64,000 nucleotides of DNA from Eubacterium sp. (GCA_015655975.1 DVEP01000020.1:62001-126000), one strand, 5' to 3'; positions 1 through 9,654 are shown, counted from the first letter of the stretch. A program made the numbers and translations. The notes: generated from the letters alone by a model not told the origin.

Positions 1-413
1 ACGAAGCGCTCGAAGCCTATGCCGAGTTTTTGGAAAACTACTATATAACCGTCGGAGATATTGACGATGTTGTTAAGAAGTTTTGGGACAAAAATGAAAA
101 AAAGATTAAACCTTTTTATGAAGAAATACGAAAAGACGATGATATTATCGTTTCGGGTACAACAGATTTTTTGCTTGACGAAATAGCAAAAAGAATGGGT
201 ATCGAAAACTATATATGTTCAAGCATCGACAAAAAAACAGGAAAATTTAAGCGTCTTTGTTTTCAGGAAAATAAAGTAAAGTATTTTTACGAAGACTACC
301 CCGACGGTATAATCGACAACTTTTACACTGACTCAATGAACGACAAAGCCATGATGGATATTTCCCGTCATGTCTTTTTAGTTAAAAAAAATAAAATTAC
401 TCAAATCAAATGA
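1..413 (+). CDS. HAD-superfamily phosphatase (IB-like), 3' part only
   Basis: The frame is open to the left edge of the window, so only about the last 136 residues are present and the N-terminal nucleophile motif (DxDxT) is not seen. What remains has a motif II-like strand ending IIVSGTTDF, and a C-terminal acidic motif TDSMNDKAMM in the place of HAD motif IV. The central stretch with IENYICSSIDKKTGKF is typical of the IB (phosphoserine phosphatase-like) group. The substrate cannot be inferred. It may be longer than a plain phosphatase, because the part before the window is unknown. It ends 125 bp before glmS on the same strand. Confidence 0.65.
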   Translation, partial: EALEAYAEFLENYYITVGDIDDVVKKFWDKNEKKIKPFYEEIRKDDDIIVSGTTDFLLDEIAKRMGIENYICSSIDKKTGKFKRLCFQENKVKYFYEDYPDGIIDNFYTDSMNDKAMMDISRHVFLVKKNKITQIK

Positions 414-538
414 GGTGATATTCGCAATAATAATTATCAAACCGCAAAACTTTTTATTTAAATGTATAAAATAAATTAAACAATAAACTATTGATTTTTA
501 ATATTTTTCGAAGCACACTATTAAAGGAGATGATTATA

Positions 539-2323
539 ATGTGCGGAATTATCGGATATACAGGAGAAAAAGACTGTTGCAAAACGCTTGTGAAAGGTTT
601 AAAAAGCCTTGAATACAGAGGATATGATTCCTGCGGTATTGCAGTATTAGACAAAGGAAAAATAAAAATAGAAAAAAAAGAAGGGCGTGTGAAACTTCTT
701 GATGAAACAGAACTTTGCGGAACAACGGGAATAGGCCACACAAGATGGGCTACACACGGAAAACCGTCTGTCAAAAACGCTCACCCGCACTTGACAATGG
801 ACGGCAAATACACTGTTGTTCACAACGGAATTATCGAAAACGCTCAGGCTTTAAAAAATGATTTAATCAAACTCGGATACGAGTTCGGGTCTGAAACCGA
901 CACGGAAGTCATTTGCGGACTGTTGTGGAAATTTTCAAACGACACTGTTCTCGATGCAATTTCCAAAACAGTGAAACTTCTTGACGGTTCTTTTGCAGTT
1001 GCAATTCTTTGTGAAAACACAGAAAAACTGTTCTGTGCCAAGAAAAAAAGTCCGCTCATCATAGGCAAAGGCACAAACGAAAACCTTATTGCGTCCGACA
1101 TAAACGCTCTTTTCGGAATTTGCGACAGCGCATACAGAATGGAAGACGGCGAAATTGCAGAAATATCCAAAGATGAAATAACAATATATGATTTTGATTT
1201 AAACAAAAAAAATATTGATTTCATTTCCGTTGCAACAAGCAAATCAACATCTGACAAAGACGGATTTGACCACTATATGCTCAAAGAAATTTACGAACAG
1301 CCTCAAATTTTCAAAGAAATTTTGAAAAAAAGAAAATTTGAAAAAGATATATTTATGCCTGAAATTGACAAAATTAAAAACGGTAAAATCAGCAAAGTCA
1401 TTTTCTGCGGCTGCGGTTCGGCTTACCATGTAGGAATAGTCGGAAAATATTTAATAGAAGAAATGTGTCACATTTCCTGCGAAGCCGTAATTGCGAGCGA
1501 ATTTCGATACAAAAAAAATGTAATTGACGAAGAAACACTTTTCATAGCAATCAGTCAGTCGGGAGAAACTGCCGACACTCTTGAAAGTTTACTGCTTGCA
1601 AAACAGGAAAAAGCAAAAACTTTGGGTATTGTAAATGTTGAAAACTCTGCCATTGCAAAAGAAAGCGATACGGTAATTTACACTGAAGCAGGAACAGAAA
1701 CGGCAGTTGCAACAACAAAGGCGTACACTGCTCAGCTTTTATACACCATTTTAATTGCGCTGAAACTTTACGGTAAAAACGACGACTACTATAAAAACGC
1801 AGTGGAATGTTTGGAACAAATACCGCAAAGCGCAAAAAGAATTTTGGAAAACACCGACAAAATAAAATCTGTCGCAAAAAGACTTTCTTCTGCAAACGAT
1901 ATGTATTTCATAGGCAGAAATCTCGACTATGCCGCTGCAACCGAAGCTGCGCTTAAACTAAAAGAAATCAGTTATATTCACTGCGAGGCTTTTCCTGCAG
2001 GCGAACTGAAGCACGGCACAATCTCGCTTATTGAACACGGTACGCCCGTATTTGCAGTAAACTGCAGAAAAGATGTTTTTGCAAAAACGCTTTCAAATGC
2101 TATTGAAACAAAATCGAGAGGCGCTATCATTTTTGAACTCAGAACAAAGTCAAATTGTGAGAGAGAAAGCGAAAACATCATCGAAATTGACGATATTTTT
2201 GAGCCGTATTTACCTTGCGTTCAGGCGGTTGCTCTTCAACTTGTCGCTTACTATTGCGCACTTGAAAAAGGCTGCGATATTGACAAGCCGAGAAATCTTG
2301 CAAAGTCTGTAACGGTAGAATAA
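539..2323 (+). CDS. glmS: Glutamine--fructose-6-phosphate aminotransferase (isomerizing)
   Basis: Makes glucosamine-6-phosphate from fructose-6-phosphate and glutamine, the entry step to peptidoglycan amino sugars. The start is the ATG at 539, preceded by AAAGGAGATG; it places the N-terminal nucleophile directly after Met (MCGIIGYTG), as in all GlmS. Earlier in-frame starts would bury that Cys. The glutaminase domain spans about residues 1-220 (GHTRWATHGKPS, HNGIIEN). Two SIS sugar-isomerase domains follow (CGCGSAYHVG and AISQSGETADT; later FIGRNLDYAAATEAALKLKE), and the C-terminus is the usual KPRNLAKSVTVE. Length is 594 aa, normal for the family. No glmS ribozyme is recognisable in the 125 bp leader. 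Confidence 0.96.
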   Translation: MCGIIGYTGEKDCCKTLVKGLKSLEYRGYDSCGIAVLDKGKIKIEKKEGRVKLLDETELCGTTGIGHTRWATHGKPSVKNAHPHLTMDGKYTVVHNGIIENAQALKNDLIKLGYEFGSETDTEVICGLLWKFSNDTVLDAISKTVKLLDGSFAVAILCENTEKLFCAKKKSPLIIGKGTNENLIASDINALFGICDSAYRMEDGEIAEISKDEITIYDFDLNKKNIDFISVATSKSTSDKDGFDHYMLKEIYEQPQIFKEILKKRKFEKDIFMPEIDKIKNGKISKVIFCGCGSAYHVGIVGKYLIEEMCHISCEAVIASEFRYKKNVIDEETLFIAISQSGETADTLESLLLAKQEKAKTLGIVNVENSAIAKESDTVIYTEAGTETAVATTKAYTAQLLYTILIALKLYGKNDDYYKNAVECLEQIPQSAKRILENTDKIKSVAKRLSSANDMYFIGRNLDYAAATEAALKLKEISYIHCEAFPAGELKHGTISLIEHGTPVFAVNCRKDVFAKTLSNAIETKSRGAIIFELRTKSNCERESENIIEIDDIFEPYLPCVQAVALQLVAYYCALEKGCDIDKPRNLAKSVTVE

Positions 2324-2368
2324 ATCAAATTTCAGCACTTTATTTAGAAAAAAATTTAATTTTAAAAA

Positions 2369-2425
2369 TAAAACCGTTGCCTTTGGTATTTTCAATCAGA
2401 AAATTTCCTTCGGCAACGGTTTTTC
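2369..2425. terminator. Bidirectional terminator between glmS and trmL
   Basis: AACCGTTGCC pairs with GGCAACGGTT, and the loop can extend the helix imperfectly (ATTTTC with GAAAAT). Forward it ends in TTTTTC; in reverse the upstream A-run gives a U-tract. It sits between the convergent glmS and trmL genes. Confidence 0.75.
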
Positions 2426-2481
2426 ACATTTAAAAAAGTTAAACACCCAATTTGTGTATTTTGTGTGATTAAGACCGTTTT

Positions 2482-2997
2482 TCAACAGTCGGTCCAATCG
2501 TATTTTGTAAGTTTTCCTTTTTGAGAAAGTTTCGGATAGTTCCACTGTCTGAGCACTTCGTATGTACCGACAGCGACTGCGTTGGACAGGTTTAAACTTC
2601 TGATTATTCCGCGCATAGGAAGTCTTACACAACTGTCGTGGTTTTCTTTCAAAAGTTCTTCGGGAAGACCTTTTGTTTCTTTTCCGAAAACAAGAAAACA
2701 GTTGTTTTCATACTGAACATCGCTGTGTGAATTTTCGCCTTTTGTCGTAAAGTAGTAAAACTTTCCGTCTTTGTTTTTCTCAAAAAACTCGGCAGTATTT
2801 TCATACATTGTAATATCGAGTTTGTCCCAATAATCGAGACCCGCTCTTTTTAACTTTTTATCATCTATTGCAAATCCCATAGGTTTAACGAGATGAAGTC
2901 TTGCGCCTGTCGCTGCGCAAGTCCTTGCAATGTTGCCCGTATTCTGAGGAATTTCAGGCTCAATCAAAACTATGTTCAAACTGTACTCACTGCTCAT
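2482..2997 (-). CDS. trmL: tRNA (cytidine/uridine-2'-O-)-methyltransferase TrmL
   Basis: A SPOUT methyltransferase that methylates the 2'-O of the wobble base in some leucine tRNAs. The 171-aa protein carries the three family motifs in order: IEPEIPQNTGNIARTC near the N-terminus, FGKETKGLP at about 125, and the knotted RSLNLSNAVAVGTYEVLRQ near the C-terminus. Its ATG overlaps the nagA stop codon (ATGA), so it is translationally coupled and last in the dusB-nagA-trmL operon. Confidence 0.93.
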   Translation of the reverse strand: MSSEYSLNIVLIEPEIPQNTGNIARTCAATGARLHLVKPMGFAIDDKKLKRAGLDYWDKLDITMYENTAEFFEKNKDGKFYYFTTKGENSHSDVQYENNCFLVFGKETKGLPEELLKENHDSCVRLPMRGIIRSLNLSNAVAVGTYEVLRQWNYPKLSQKGKLTKYDWTDC

Positions 2998-4118
2998 TTT
3001 TCATCACCGCCGATAATTACTTTTTGAATTTCCAATTTGTCGTTTACGACAACCAAATCTGCATCTTTGCCGAGTGCAATCGAGCCTTTTTTATCGTCGC
3101 ACTTTATAGACCTTGCAGGGTTGATTGTACAGGAACGAAGCGCCGTTTCAAAATCTATTCCGAACGAAAGAAGATTTTTAAACTCTTGAAAAACATTTGT
3201 TACGGACGCCGCGATTGTTCCGTTTGAAAGTCTTGCGACATCATATTTTTCATCTACAAAAACATCTTGCCCGCCCAAATCATATCTTCCTGCTTCAAGT
3301 CCTGCCGCTTTCATAGAGTCGGACACAACAACTGCTCTGTCTTTACCGAGAATTTTAAACGCCGTTCTCAAAACGGCAGGGTTTATATGATGTCCGTCGC
3401 ATATCAGTTCACAATAAACATTTTCAAAGTCAAAAGACGCGCCGACAACTCCCGGCTCTCTGTGAGTCAACGGAGTCATTGCGTTGAACAGATGCGTCGC
3501 TCTGTTTGCGCCGTTTTCAAACGCCTTTGTTGTCTGTTTGAAGTCAGCAGTCGTATGTCCGACAGAAACGGAACAAACTTTGCTGACTTGTTTTATAAAA
3601 TCTTCCGACTCAAAAGCCTCGGGAGCTATTGTAATAACTTTTACATTGTTTTTTGAAACTTCATTCAGTTCACAAAACTCTTCTGTTGAACCCGCTCTTA
3701 CGAACTCTGCATTTTGAGCGCCTTTTTTTTCTAAAGCAATATACGGACCTTCTAAATTGTATCCCAAAATTTTTGCGCCTTTTTCATTGCCTCTGTATTC
3801 TTCGCCTGTTTTGAGCGCCGATTTCAATGTTTCTTTTGACAAAGTCATTGTCGTGGGACAAAAAGAAGTAACTCCCGACTTTGCCAAATAGACCGAAATT
3901 TTGTCAACAGACTCAACTGAGCAATCGCAAAAATCTCCGCCGAATGCTCCGTGAATATGAGTGTCTATAAATCCGGGCAAAGCAGTCAATTCCGTACAGT
4001 CAACACCGTCTTCATCTATTTGCCCGAGTTTTTCAATCTTGCCGTTTTCGATTTTTATATCGCCGAACTGCTTTTTAAAATCTTTGTCATAGTAGAAAAT
4101 ATTTTTTAATACCATCAT
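2994..4118 (-). CDS. nagA: N-acetylglucosamine-6-phosphate deacetylase
   Basis: Deacetylates GlcNAc-6-P to GlcN-6-P, feeding recycled amino sugar into glycolysis or back to wall synthesis. Of 374 aa, the amidohydrolase metal site is visible as GFIDTHIHGAFGGDF near residue 50, LEGPYIA at about 125, SVGHTTAD and ATHLFNAMTP in the middle, and the catalytic Asp in VVVSDSMKAAG. The C-terminus has NPARSIKCDDKKGSIALGKDADLV, the composite beta-domain signature. Its ATG overlaps the dusB stop, so the two are coupled. The nagB deaminase is not in the window. Confidence 0.95.
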   Translation of the reverse strand: MMVLKNIFYYDKDFKKQFGDIKIENGKIEKLGQIDEDGVDCTELTALPGFIDTHIHGAFGGDFCDCSVESVDKISVYLAKSGVTSFCPTTMTLSKETLKSALKTGEEYRGNEKGAKILGYNLEGPYIALEKKGAQNAEFVRAGSTEEFCELNEVSKNNVKVITIAPEAFESEDFIKQVSKVCSVSVGHTTADFKQTTKAFENGANRATHLFNAMTPLTHREPGVVGASFDFENVYCELICDGHHINPAVLRTAFKILGKDRAVVVSDSMKAAGLEAGRYDLGGQDVFVDEKYDVARLSNGTIAASVTNVFQEFKNLLSFGIDFETALRSCTINPARSIKCDDKKGSIALGKDADLVVVNDKLEIQKVIIGGDEK

Positions 4119-5080
4119 TCATTCTCCTTTACTATTTCAAAAGCAAGTTCTTCCAACTGCTCAAAATGTTCAAGCGAAGAGATTTTCCTGCGATACTCTG
4201 CCCCGCCTCTGATACCTTTTGTATAGTAAGCGGCGTGGTGTCTTGCTTCTCGCATTGCAATATACTCGCCTTTATAGTCTATTGTGTTTTTGATTTGTTT
4301 AAGCATTACACTCATTTTTTGAGAAAGCGAAAAGTCGCCCAAGACTCTGCACTCATTCAGGTATGTATTAATTTTTGCAAAAACAAACGGATTTCCGAGT
4401 GCGCCTCTGCCAATCATCAAAGCATCACACCCTGTATATTCAAGCATTTGCGCCGCCGACTGTTCATCTTTCACATCGCCGTTGCCGATTACACAAATAT
4501 CAAGCGCTTGTTTTACCTGCTTAATTATATCTAAATCGCACTTACCGCTGTACATTTCCGCTCTTGTTCTGCCGTGTACTGCAACCGCCGAAGCGCCGTT
4601 ATTCTGAGCCTGCAAAGCAACATCGACTGCCGAAATACACTCGTTGTCCCATCCTTTTCTGATTTTCACCGTAACAGGAATATCTACGACAGAAGATACG
4701 GCTTTGACTATTTCGCCGACAAGTTTCGGATTTTTCATCAAAGCGCTGCCCGAACCGTTGAGCGCAATTTTCGGCGCAGGACACCCCATATTGATATCTA
4801 TAATATCAGGAGAATATTCGAGACACTTAACTGCCGCCTGAGCCATTATTTCAGGCTCATTTCCGAAAATCTGTACAGCGCAGGGGTGTTCTTTTTCCGA
4901 CATATACAAAAGTTCTTTGCTCTTCTTGTCGTTCATGGTAATACCTTTTGCGCTGACCATCTCGCTGACAACATAGCCTGCTCCCCAATCTATGCAGGTT
5001 TCTCTGAAAGCACGGTCGGCGACACCTGCAAGCGGAGCCAAAAAAGCAATATTTTCAAATTCAACATTTCCTATTTTCAT
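4115..5080 (-). CDS. dusB: tRNA-dihydrouridine synthase
   Basis: FMN-dependent reduction of uridine in the tRNA D-loop. The 321-aa TIM barrel begins with FLAPLAGVADRAFR, carries the catalytic Cys in INMGCPAPKI, the tRNA/FMN residues in KIRKGWD and VHGRTRAEMYSG, and the phosphate-binding IGNGDV and MIGRGALGNP. This order matches the DusB/Nif3-associated group of Firmicutes. It is the first gene of a coupled operon with nagA and trmL and is divergent from polA. Confidence 0.92.
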   Translation of the reverse strand: MKIGNVEFENIAFLAPLAGVADRAFRETCIDWGAGYVVSEMVSAKGITMNDKKSKELLYMSEKEHPCAVQIFGNEPEIMAQAAVKCLEYSPDIIDINMGCPAPKIALNGSGSALMKNPKLVGEIVKAVSSVVDIPVTVKIRKGWDNECISAVDVALQAQNNGASAVAVHGRTRAEMYSGKCDLDIIKQVKQALDICVIGNGDVKDEQSAAQMLEYTGCDALMIGRGALGNPFVFAKINTYLNECRVLGDFSLSQKMSVMLKQIKNTIDYKGEYIAMREARHHAAYYTKGIRGGAEYRRKISSLEHFEQLEELAFEIVKENE

Positions 5081-5102
5081 TTTTGCACCTCATCTGCCGA
5101 AT

Positions 5103-5131
5103 ATAATAACATATTAAAATATAATTGTAAA
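5103..5131 (-). promoter_or_regulatory. Sigma-A-type promoter for dusB-nagA-trmL
   Basis: On the reverse strand TTTACA (5126-5131) is followed by a 17-bp spacer and TATTAT (5103-5108), about 20 bp upstream of the dusB start. Confidence 0.6.
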
Positions 5132-5153
5132 TCTATTGTTAATGTGGTAAAAT
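5125..5153 (+). promoter_or_regulatory. Sigma-A-type promoter for polA
   Basis: TTGTAA (5125-5130), a 17-bp spacer and TAAAAT (5148-5153), about 40 bp before the polA ATG. Its -35 box lies on the same bases as the -35 box of the divergent dusB promoter. Confidence 0.5.
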
Positions 5154-5192
5154 ATTTTAGATATACCATTAAAATTTTACAGGTGATTTTAT

Positions 5193-7778
5193 ATGAAAAT
5201 TCTTGTTATAGACGGAAACAGTATCATAAACAGAGCATTTTACGGAATACGAATGCTCACGAACAAAGACGGTGTGCCGACAAACGCAATTTACGGCTTT
5301 TTGAAAATATACAAAAAACTTTTGGATATGTGCGGTGCTGACTGTGCTGCAGTTGCGTTTGACCTTTCCGAACCTACTTTCAGGCACAAAAAATACGCCG
5401 AATACAAAGCGGGCAGACACAAAATGCCCGACGAACTTCACGAACAAATGCCGATTTTAAAAAACATTTTAAACTTAATGGGTATTAAAACTCTTGAAGT
5501 TGCAGGTTTTGAAGCGGACGACATTTTGGGAACTTTTGCACATGTATGCGACGGCACCGAAAACCATTGTTATATAGCGACGGGCGACAGAGACTCTTTA
5601 CAGCTCGTCAGTGAAAACGCGACGGTTTTACTCGCTTCCAACAAAGAAACAAAAGTCTATACTCCCAAATCACTTTTTGACGAATACGGAGTTTCACCTA
5701 AAGAAATGATTGAAATTAAAGCGCTTCAGGGCGATTCGTCCGACAACATACCCGGTGTGGCAGGCGTAGGTCAAAAAACGGCTTCTTCTCTCATTCAAAA
5801 CTATCACTCAATAGACTATATTTATGAAAATATCGACAGTCTTGAAATCAAAGAAGGCGTAAGGACAAAACTCAAAAACGGCAAAGAAAGTGCGTATCTC
5901 TCGCACGAACTCGGAACTATTGTTACAAACGCTCCCATAGAAACGGATTTAAACAACTACAGGCTCACGCAAACAGGCAGTCAGCAAGCCGTTGAAGAGT
6001 TCAAGAGACTCGAACTGTATTCTTTAATTGACACATTTGACCTAAAAAGCAACGCAGAAGAAACAAAAGCAGAGGACAAGCAGGAAGAGAAGGTCACGGA
6101 GTTTATTGAGTGTGAAAACACACAGGAACTTTTTGAAAAACTAAAAAAAGAACAAAGCGCCTATTTTCTTGCAAATGAATTTGAAAATGAAATTACCGAC
6201 ATTTATTTTGAAATAGGAAGTCAAGTCTTTGCTGTAAGACGAGAGAACAAAGAATTTGACTCTTTTTGTAAAAAATTCTTTGAAAGTGATATAAAAAAAT
6301 ATACTTACAATACCAAAACTCTGCACCACCTTGCTATTAATCTTGACTGCGAAATTAAAAACATTTGCTGCGACATTATGCTCAGCGCATATATTTTAAA
6401 GCCTTCCGAAAACAACTACACTATCGAAAGGCTTGCACTTGAGTACGGAGTAGGCTTGCCGAAAACAACGGAAGATATGGGTACTCAAAAAACTGCAATA
6501 GAAACAACTGCAGTCAAAAACCTTGCAGAAAAAATGCAAACACTCATTGAAAAAAACAACGAAACAAAACTGCTTGACGAAATTGAAATTCCTCTTGCGC
6601 GCGTTCTTGCAGAAATGGAACACGAAGGATTTGCGACAGACAAAAAAGGAATAGAAAACTTTTCGGAAAAACTTCAAGTCAGAATTGCCGAACTCACAGA
6701 CGAAATATACAACAGCGTCGGATACGAGTTCAATATCAATTCTCCGAAACAACTCGGCGTCGCACTTTTTGAAGAACTCGGATTGCCTGTCATTAAAAAG
6801 ACAAAAAGCGGATATTCCACAAACGCCGAAGTACTTGAAAAACTTGAAAACGCTCACCCTGTAATTCCGCTCATTACAGAGTACAGGCAACTCACTAAGT
6901 TGAAATCAACATACTGCGACGGCTTACTGAAAGTCATAGGAAAAGACGGAAGAATACACACATCTTTCAATCAGGTAGAAACACGAACAGGCAGAATTTC
7001 ATCTCTTGAGCCAAATCTTCAAAACATTCCTATACGAACGGAACTCGGAAGAGAAATGAGAAAATTTTTCACGGCAAAAGACGGCTGTATGCTTGTTGAT
7101 GCCGACTACTCGCAAATTGAACTTCGCGTACTTGCCGCGCTCGCCGATGATAAGAATATGATAGACGCATTCAACAGCGGTCAGGACATTCACACCACAA
7201 CTGCAAGTCAGGTTTTCGGAATGCCTGTCAATATGGTAACACCTCAAATGAGAAGCAGTGCAAAAGCCGTAAATTTCGGAATTGTTTACGGAATAGGCGC
7301 ATTTTCACTGTCAAACGATATTCATGTTTCCGTTAAAGAAGCAAAAAGTTATATTGACGGATATTTAAACCACTACCAAGGCGTAAAAAAATACATGGAA
7401 GATGTTATTGCGCTCGCAAAAGACAAAGGCTACAGTGAAACAATTTTCGGCAGAAAGCGTTATTTGCCCGAACTGAACGCAAAAAACCGCATGCTCAAGG
7501 CTTTCGGAGAAAGAGTTGCAAGAAATATGCCTATTCAGGGTACTGCCGCAGACATAATAAAAATAGCAATGATTAAAGTCAGCGACAGAATTAAAAAAGA
7601 AAACCTCAAATCTCACTTAATATTACAGGTACACGACGAATTGATTGTCGAATCTCCCGAAAGCGAAGCGGAAATTGTTAAAAAACTTGTAACAGAAGAA
7701 ATGGAAAATGCTTGCAATTTGAGTGTAAAATTGACAGCAGATGCAAAAATAGGAAAAACATGGTACGATGCGCATTGA
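5193..7778 (+). CDS. polA: DNA polymerase I
   Basis: Repair and Okazaki-fragment polymerase, 861 aa. Residues 1-290 are the 5'-3' flap nuclease (VIDGNSIINRAFYGI, EADDILGT, GDSSDNIPGVAGVGQKTA). The middle 300-460 is a 3'-5' exonuclease-like fold, but the usual acidic DxE of motif I is not visible (the strand reads AYFLANEFENE), so proofreading is probably lost, as in many Firmicutes Pol I. The polymerase domain has motif A (DADYSQIELRVLA), motif B (RSSAKAVNFGIVYG) and motif C (LQVHDELIVE). Start chosen at the ATG after AGGTGATTTT. The last codons overlap rimI. Confidence 0.96.
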   Translation: MKILVIDGNSIINRAFYGIRMLTNKDGVPTNAIYGFLKIYKKLLDMCGADCAAVAFDLSEPTFRHKKYAEYKAGRHKMPDELHEQMPILKNILNLMGIKTLEVAGFEADDILGTFAHVCDGTENHCYIATGDRDSLQLVSENATVLLASNKETKVYTPKSLFDEYGVSPKEMIEIKALQGDSSDNIPGVAGVGQKTASSLIQNYHSIDYIYENIDSLEIKEGVRTKLKNGKESAYLSHELGTIVTNAPIETDLNNYRLTQTGSQQAVEEFKRLELYSLIDTFDLKSNAEETKAEDKQEEKVTEFIECENTQELFEKLKKEQSAYFLANEFENEITDIYFEIGSQVFAVRRENKEFDSFCKKFFESDIKKYTYNTKTLHHLAINLDCEIKNICCDIMLSAYILKPSENNYTIERLALEYGVGLPKTTEDMGTQKTAIETTAVKNLAEKMQTLIEKNNETKLLDEIEIPLARVLAEMEHEGFATDKKGIENFSEKLQVRIAELTDEIYNSVGYEFNINSPKQLGVALFEELGLPVIKKTKSGYSTNAEVLEKLENAHPVIPLITEYRQLTKLKSTYCDGLLKVIGKDGRIHTSFNQVETRTGRISSLEPNLQNIPIRTELGREMRKFFTAKDGCMLVDADYSQIELRVLAALADDKNMIDAFNSGQDIHTTTASQVFGMPVNMVTPQMRSSAKAVNFGIVYGIGAFSLSNDIHVSVKEAKSYIDGYLNHYQGVKKYMEDVIALAKDKGYSETIFGRKRYLPELNAKNRMLKAFGERVARNMPIQGTAADIIKIAMIKVSDRIKKENLKSHLILQVHDELIVESPESEAEIVKKLVTEEMENACNLSVKLTADAKIGKTWYDAH

Positions 7779-8223
7779 TTACAAAATAGTTGAAGCAAAC
7801 GAAACTCATATTGATGATATATGCAGGATTGAAAAAGAATGTTTTGTCCACCCATGGAGCAAAAATTCCGTTTTACAAAGAATACAAAACAAAAATTCAA
7901 AAATTTATGTTGCTGTTTTTGACAACAAAGTGATTGGCTACGCAGGTTTTCAAAACATTTGCGGCGAAGGTTATATAGACAACATTGCCGTTACAAAAGC
8001 AAAGAGAAAAAACGGTATTGCAACCGCTTTGATTGAAAAAATGATTGAATATGCAAATGAAAACCTTGAATTTTTGACGCTTGAAGTCAGAAAGTCGAAT
8101 AAAGGCGCAATATATCTATATCACAAAACAGGCTTTGACTATATCGGTGAAAGAAAAAACTACTACACAGAGCCGAAAGAAAACGCTGTCATTATGACAT
8201 ACTACACAAACAGATTTGGGTGA
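7768..8223 (+). CDS. rimI: Ribosomal protein S18-alanine-type N-acetyltransferase
   Basis: A GNAT-fold acetyltransferase of 151 aa. The acetyl-CoA binding segment is IDNIAVTKAKRKNGIATAL, and the C-terminal half has the RimI-like EVRKSNKGAIYLYHKTGFDYIGERKNYY. RimI acetylates the N-terminus of S18; in Firmicutes it commonly sits beside tsa genes, as here with tsaD two genes on. The start overlaps the polA stop by 11 bp, indicating translational coupling. Another small GNAT function cannot be fully excluded. Confidence 0.85.
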   Translation: MRIDYKIVEANETHIDDICRIEKECFVHPWSKNSVLQRIQNKNSKIYVAVFDNKVIGYAGFQNICGEGYIDNIAVTKAKRKNGIATALIEKMIEYANENLEFLTLEVRKSNKGAIYLYHKTGFDYIGERKNYYTEPKENAVIMTYYTNRFG

Positions 8224-8227
8224 TTTT

Positions 8228-9643
8228 ATGAAAGAAAAGAAAACTCCGCAGGAAAGACACACGCACTATAAAGCAGTGAGCGAATTTTTAAATCAATATG
8301 CAAAAAGCAACAACAAAGCAACGGTAAAAAGCGAAAAGTTTTGCGAAAACGACAACTTTTTTGAAGTTACACTCGACTTTAAAAAGTTTGAATGCGATTT
8401 TCTTTACAGTCAGGACACTGCTTTTGGCTTTTCTTTTCTCGAATACACTCCGTACACTGCAACTTTGTTCGTTAGATTCAGGTTTATTGGCGACGGTATG
8501 TATTACGACGCGTATGATATTTTAAATCTCACAAAAAAAGACAGTTTCAAAACGCTTGTCTTCCACGAAAATTTCAGCGCACAGTCTATAATTGAAAAAC
8601 TGCAGATTACAACAGATTTCATCGACAATCACTACGGTATTTTAAGCGCTTTAAGTCAAAACAAAGAACTTTACGATGAACTGTACCACAACAAAATCTT
8701 TGACTTTAAGACAGCTGTTTCCGACAAAGACACCGATTTCAAAGACTTTTTAGACTCTCCTACCGCAGACGCCTCAAAAATGTATCTTGACACGCTGAAC
8801 AATTTCTACGGTTTCGCAGTAACGGAAGAAAACACAAAAAATTACAAAAGTTTCATAGCAAAAGGAGAAAATGAAAAGGCGGTTCAAACTCTTGAAAAGG
8901 AAAAGTCCAAAAACACTCTCACTGTTTTTGAACTGAACTTTTTAAAACATTTAAAAGACAATAGTTTTTCGATTGACGAAAACACGAAAGAATATGCAGA
9001 AAAAGAAATCAAAGCAAAGGAAAAGCAAGGAATTTATTTTCTTTTTTCTTTAATCATTTCAGTTGCGCTTTGGTTTGGAATTTCAAAACTATTTGCATTT
9101 TTAGGCTCAGAATTCATTTTCAAAGACGCAATGATTATTTCAAGCGCAAAGGTTTCTTTCTTTTTGAGTTTGCTCACAAGCATTTTTACCGTTATACCTA
9201 TATTTAAATTGCTTGTAAAAATAACAAACAAAGAAATATATACTCTAATAATCGAATTGACGGGAATTGACAAAAAGCCGTACAAAATCTTGCCTAAATT
9301 TGCAATACCCGTTGCCATATTGGTCTTTGCCGTAAATTTCTATATCGGCGGCTGCGGTCTTGCAATCAAAAATGACAAAATTGTACGACACGATATATGG
9401 ACTTTTTCGGTTCAAAATGAAGATATGAGCAACTACGACTTTTACGCTGTTGACGGTTATCTTGACAAAACCGACAGTTTTGTTGAAAGAAAATCTGTTT
9501 TGGTTATGGACAAACAGTCAAAAACTTTTTGGCAAACAAACTATGAGGATATTAAAAAAACAGATAAAATCGTACAACAAATAGAAAACAACGGCTTTGA
9601 ACTGAAAAACATACAGACAGTAGAAAATTTAAGTGAAAAATAA
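8228..9643 (+). CDS. Conserved-looking membrane protein of unknown function
   Basis: Not recognised. 471 aa. The first 260 residues are soluble, charged and Phe/Lys/Asp-rich. Three hydrophobic segments follow, at roughly 275-300 (LFSLIISVALWFGISKLF), 310-335 (SFFLSLLTSIFTVIPIF) and 360-385 (AIPVAILVFAVNFYIGGCG), then an outer or cytoplasmic tail of about 90 residues. No signal peptide or catalytic motif is visible. The ATG at 8228 is preferred over the TTG at 8216 because GGGTGA sits just before it. It lies between rimI and tsaD in what looks like one transcript. Confidence 0.7.
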   Translation: MKEKKTPQERHTHYKAVSEFLNQYAKSNNKATVKSEKFCENDNFFEVTLDFKKFECDFLYSQDTAFGFSFLEYTPYTATLFVRFRFIGDGMYYDAYDILNLTKKDSFKTLVFHENFSAQSIIEKLQITTDFIDNHYGILSALSQNKELYDELYHNKIFDFKTAVSDKDTDFKDFLDSPTADASKMYLDTLNNFYGFAVTEENTKNYKSFIAKGENEKAVQTLEKEKSKNTLTVFELNFLKHLKDNSFSIDENTKEYAEKEIKAKEKQGIYFLFSLIISVALWFGISKLFAFLGSEFIFKDAMIISSAKVSFFLSLLTSIFTVIPIFKLLVKITNKEIYTLIIELTGIDKKPYKILPKFAIPVAILVFAVNFYIGGCGLAIKNDKIVRHDIWTFSVQNEDMSNYDFYAVDGYLDKTDSFVERKSVLVMDKQSKTFWQTNYEDIKKTDKIVQQIENNGFELKNIQTVENLSEK

Positions 9644-9654
9644 GGAGCATTTTA

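Noticed and set aside
414..538. glmS ribozyme ahead of glmS
   Set aside because: The leader is only 125 bp, very A/T-rich, and has no AGCGCC-type core or pseudoknot-capable G-rich segments.
4574..5341. 255-codon forward ORF across dusB and the start of polA
   Set aside because: It is antisense to dusB, spans the promoters and overlaps polA in another frame; composition is typical of a shadow.
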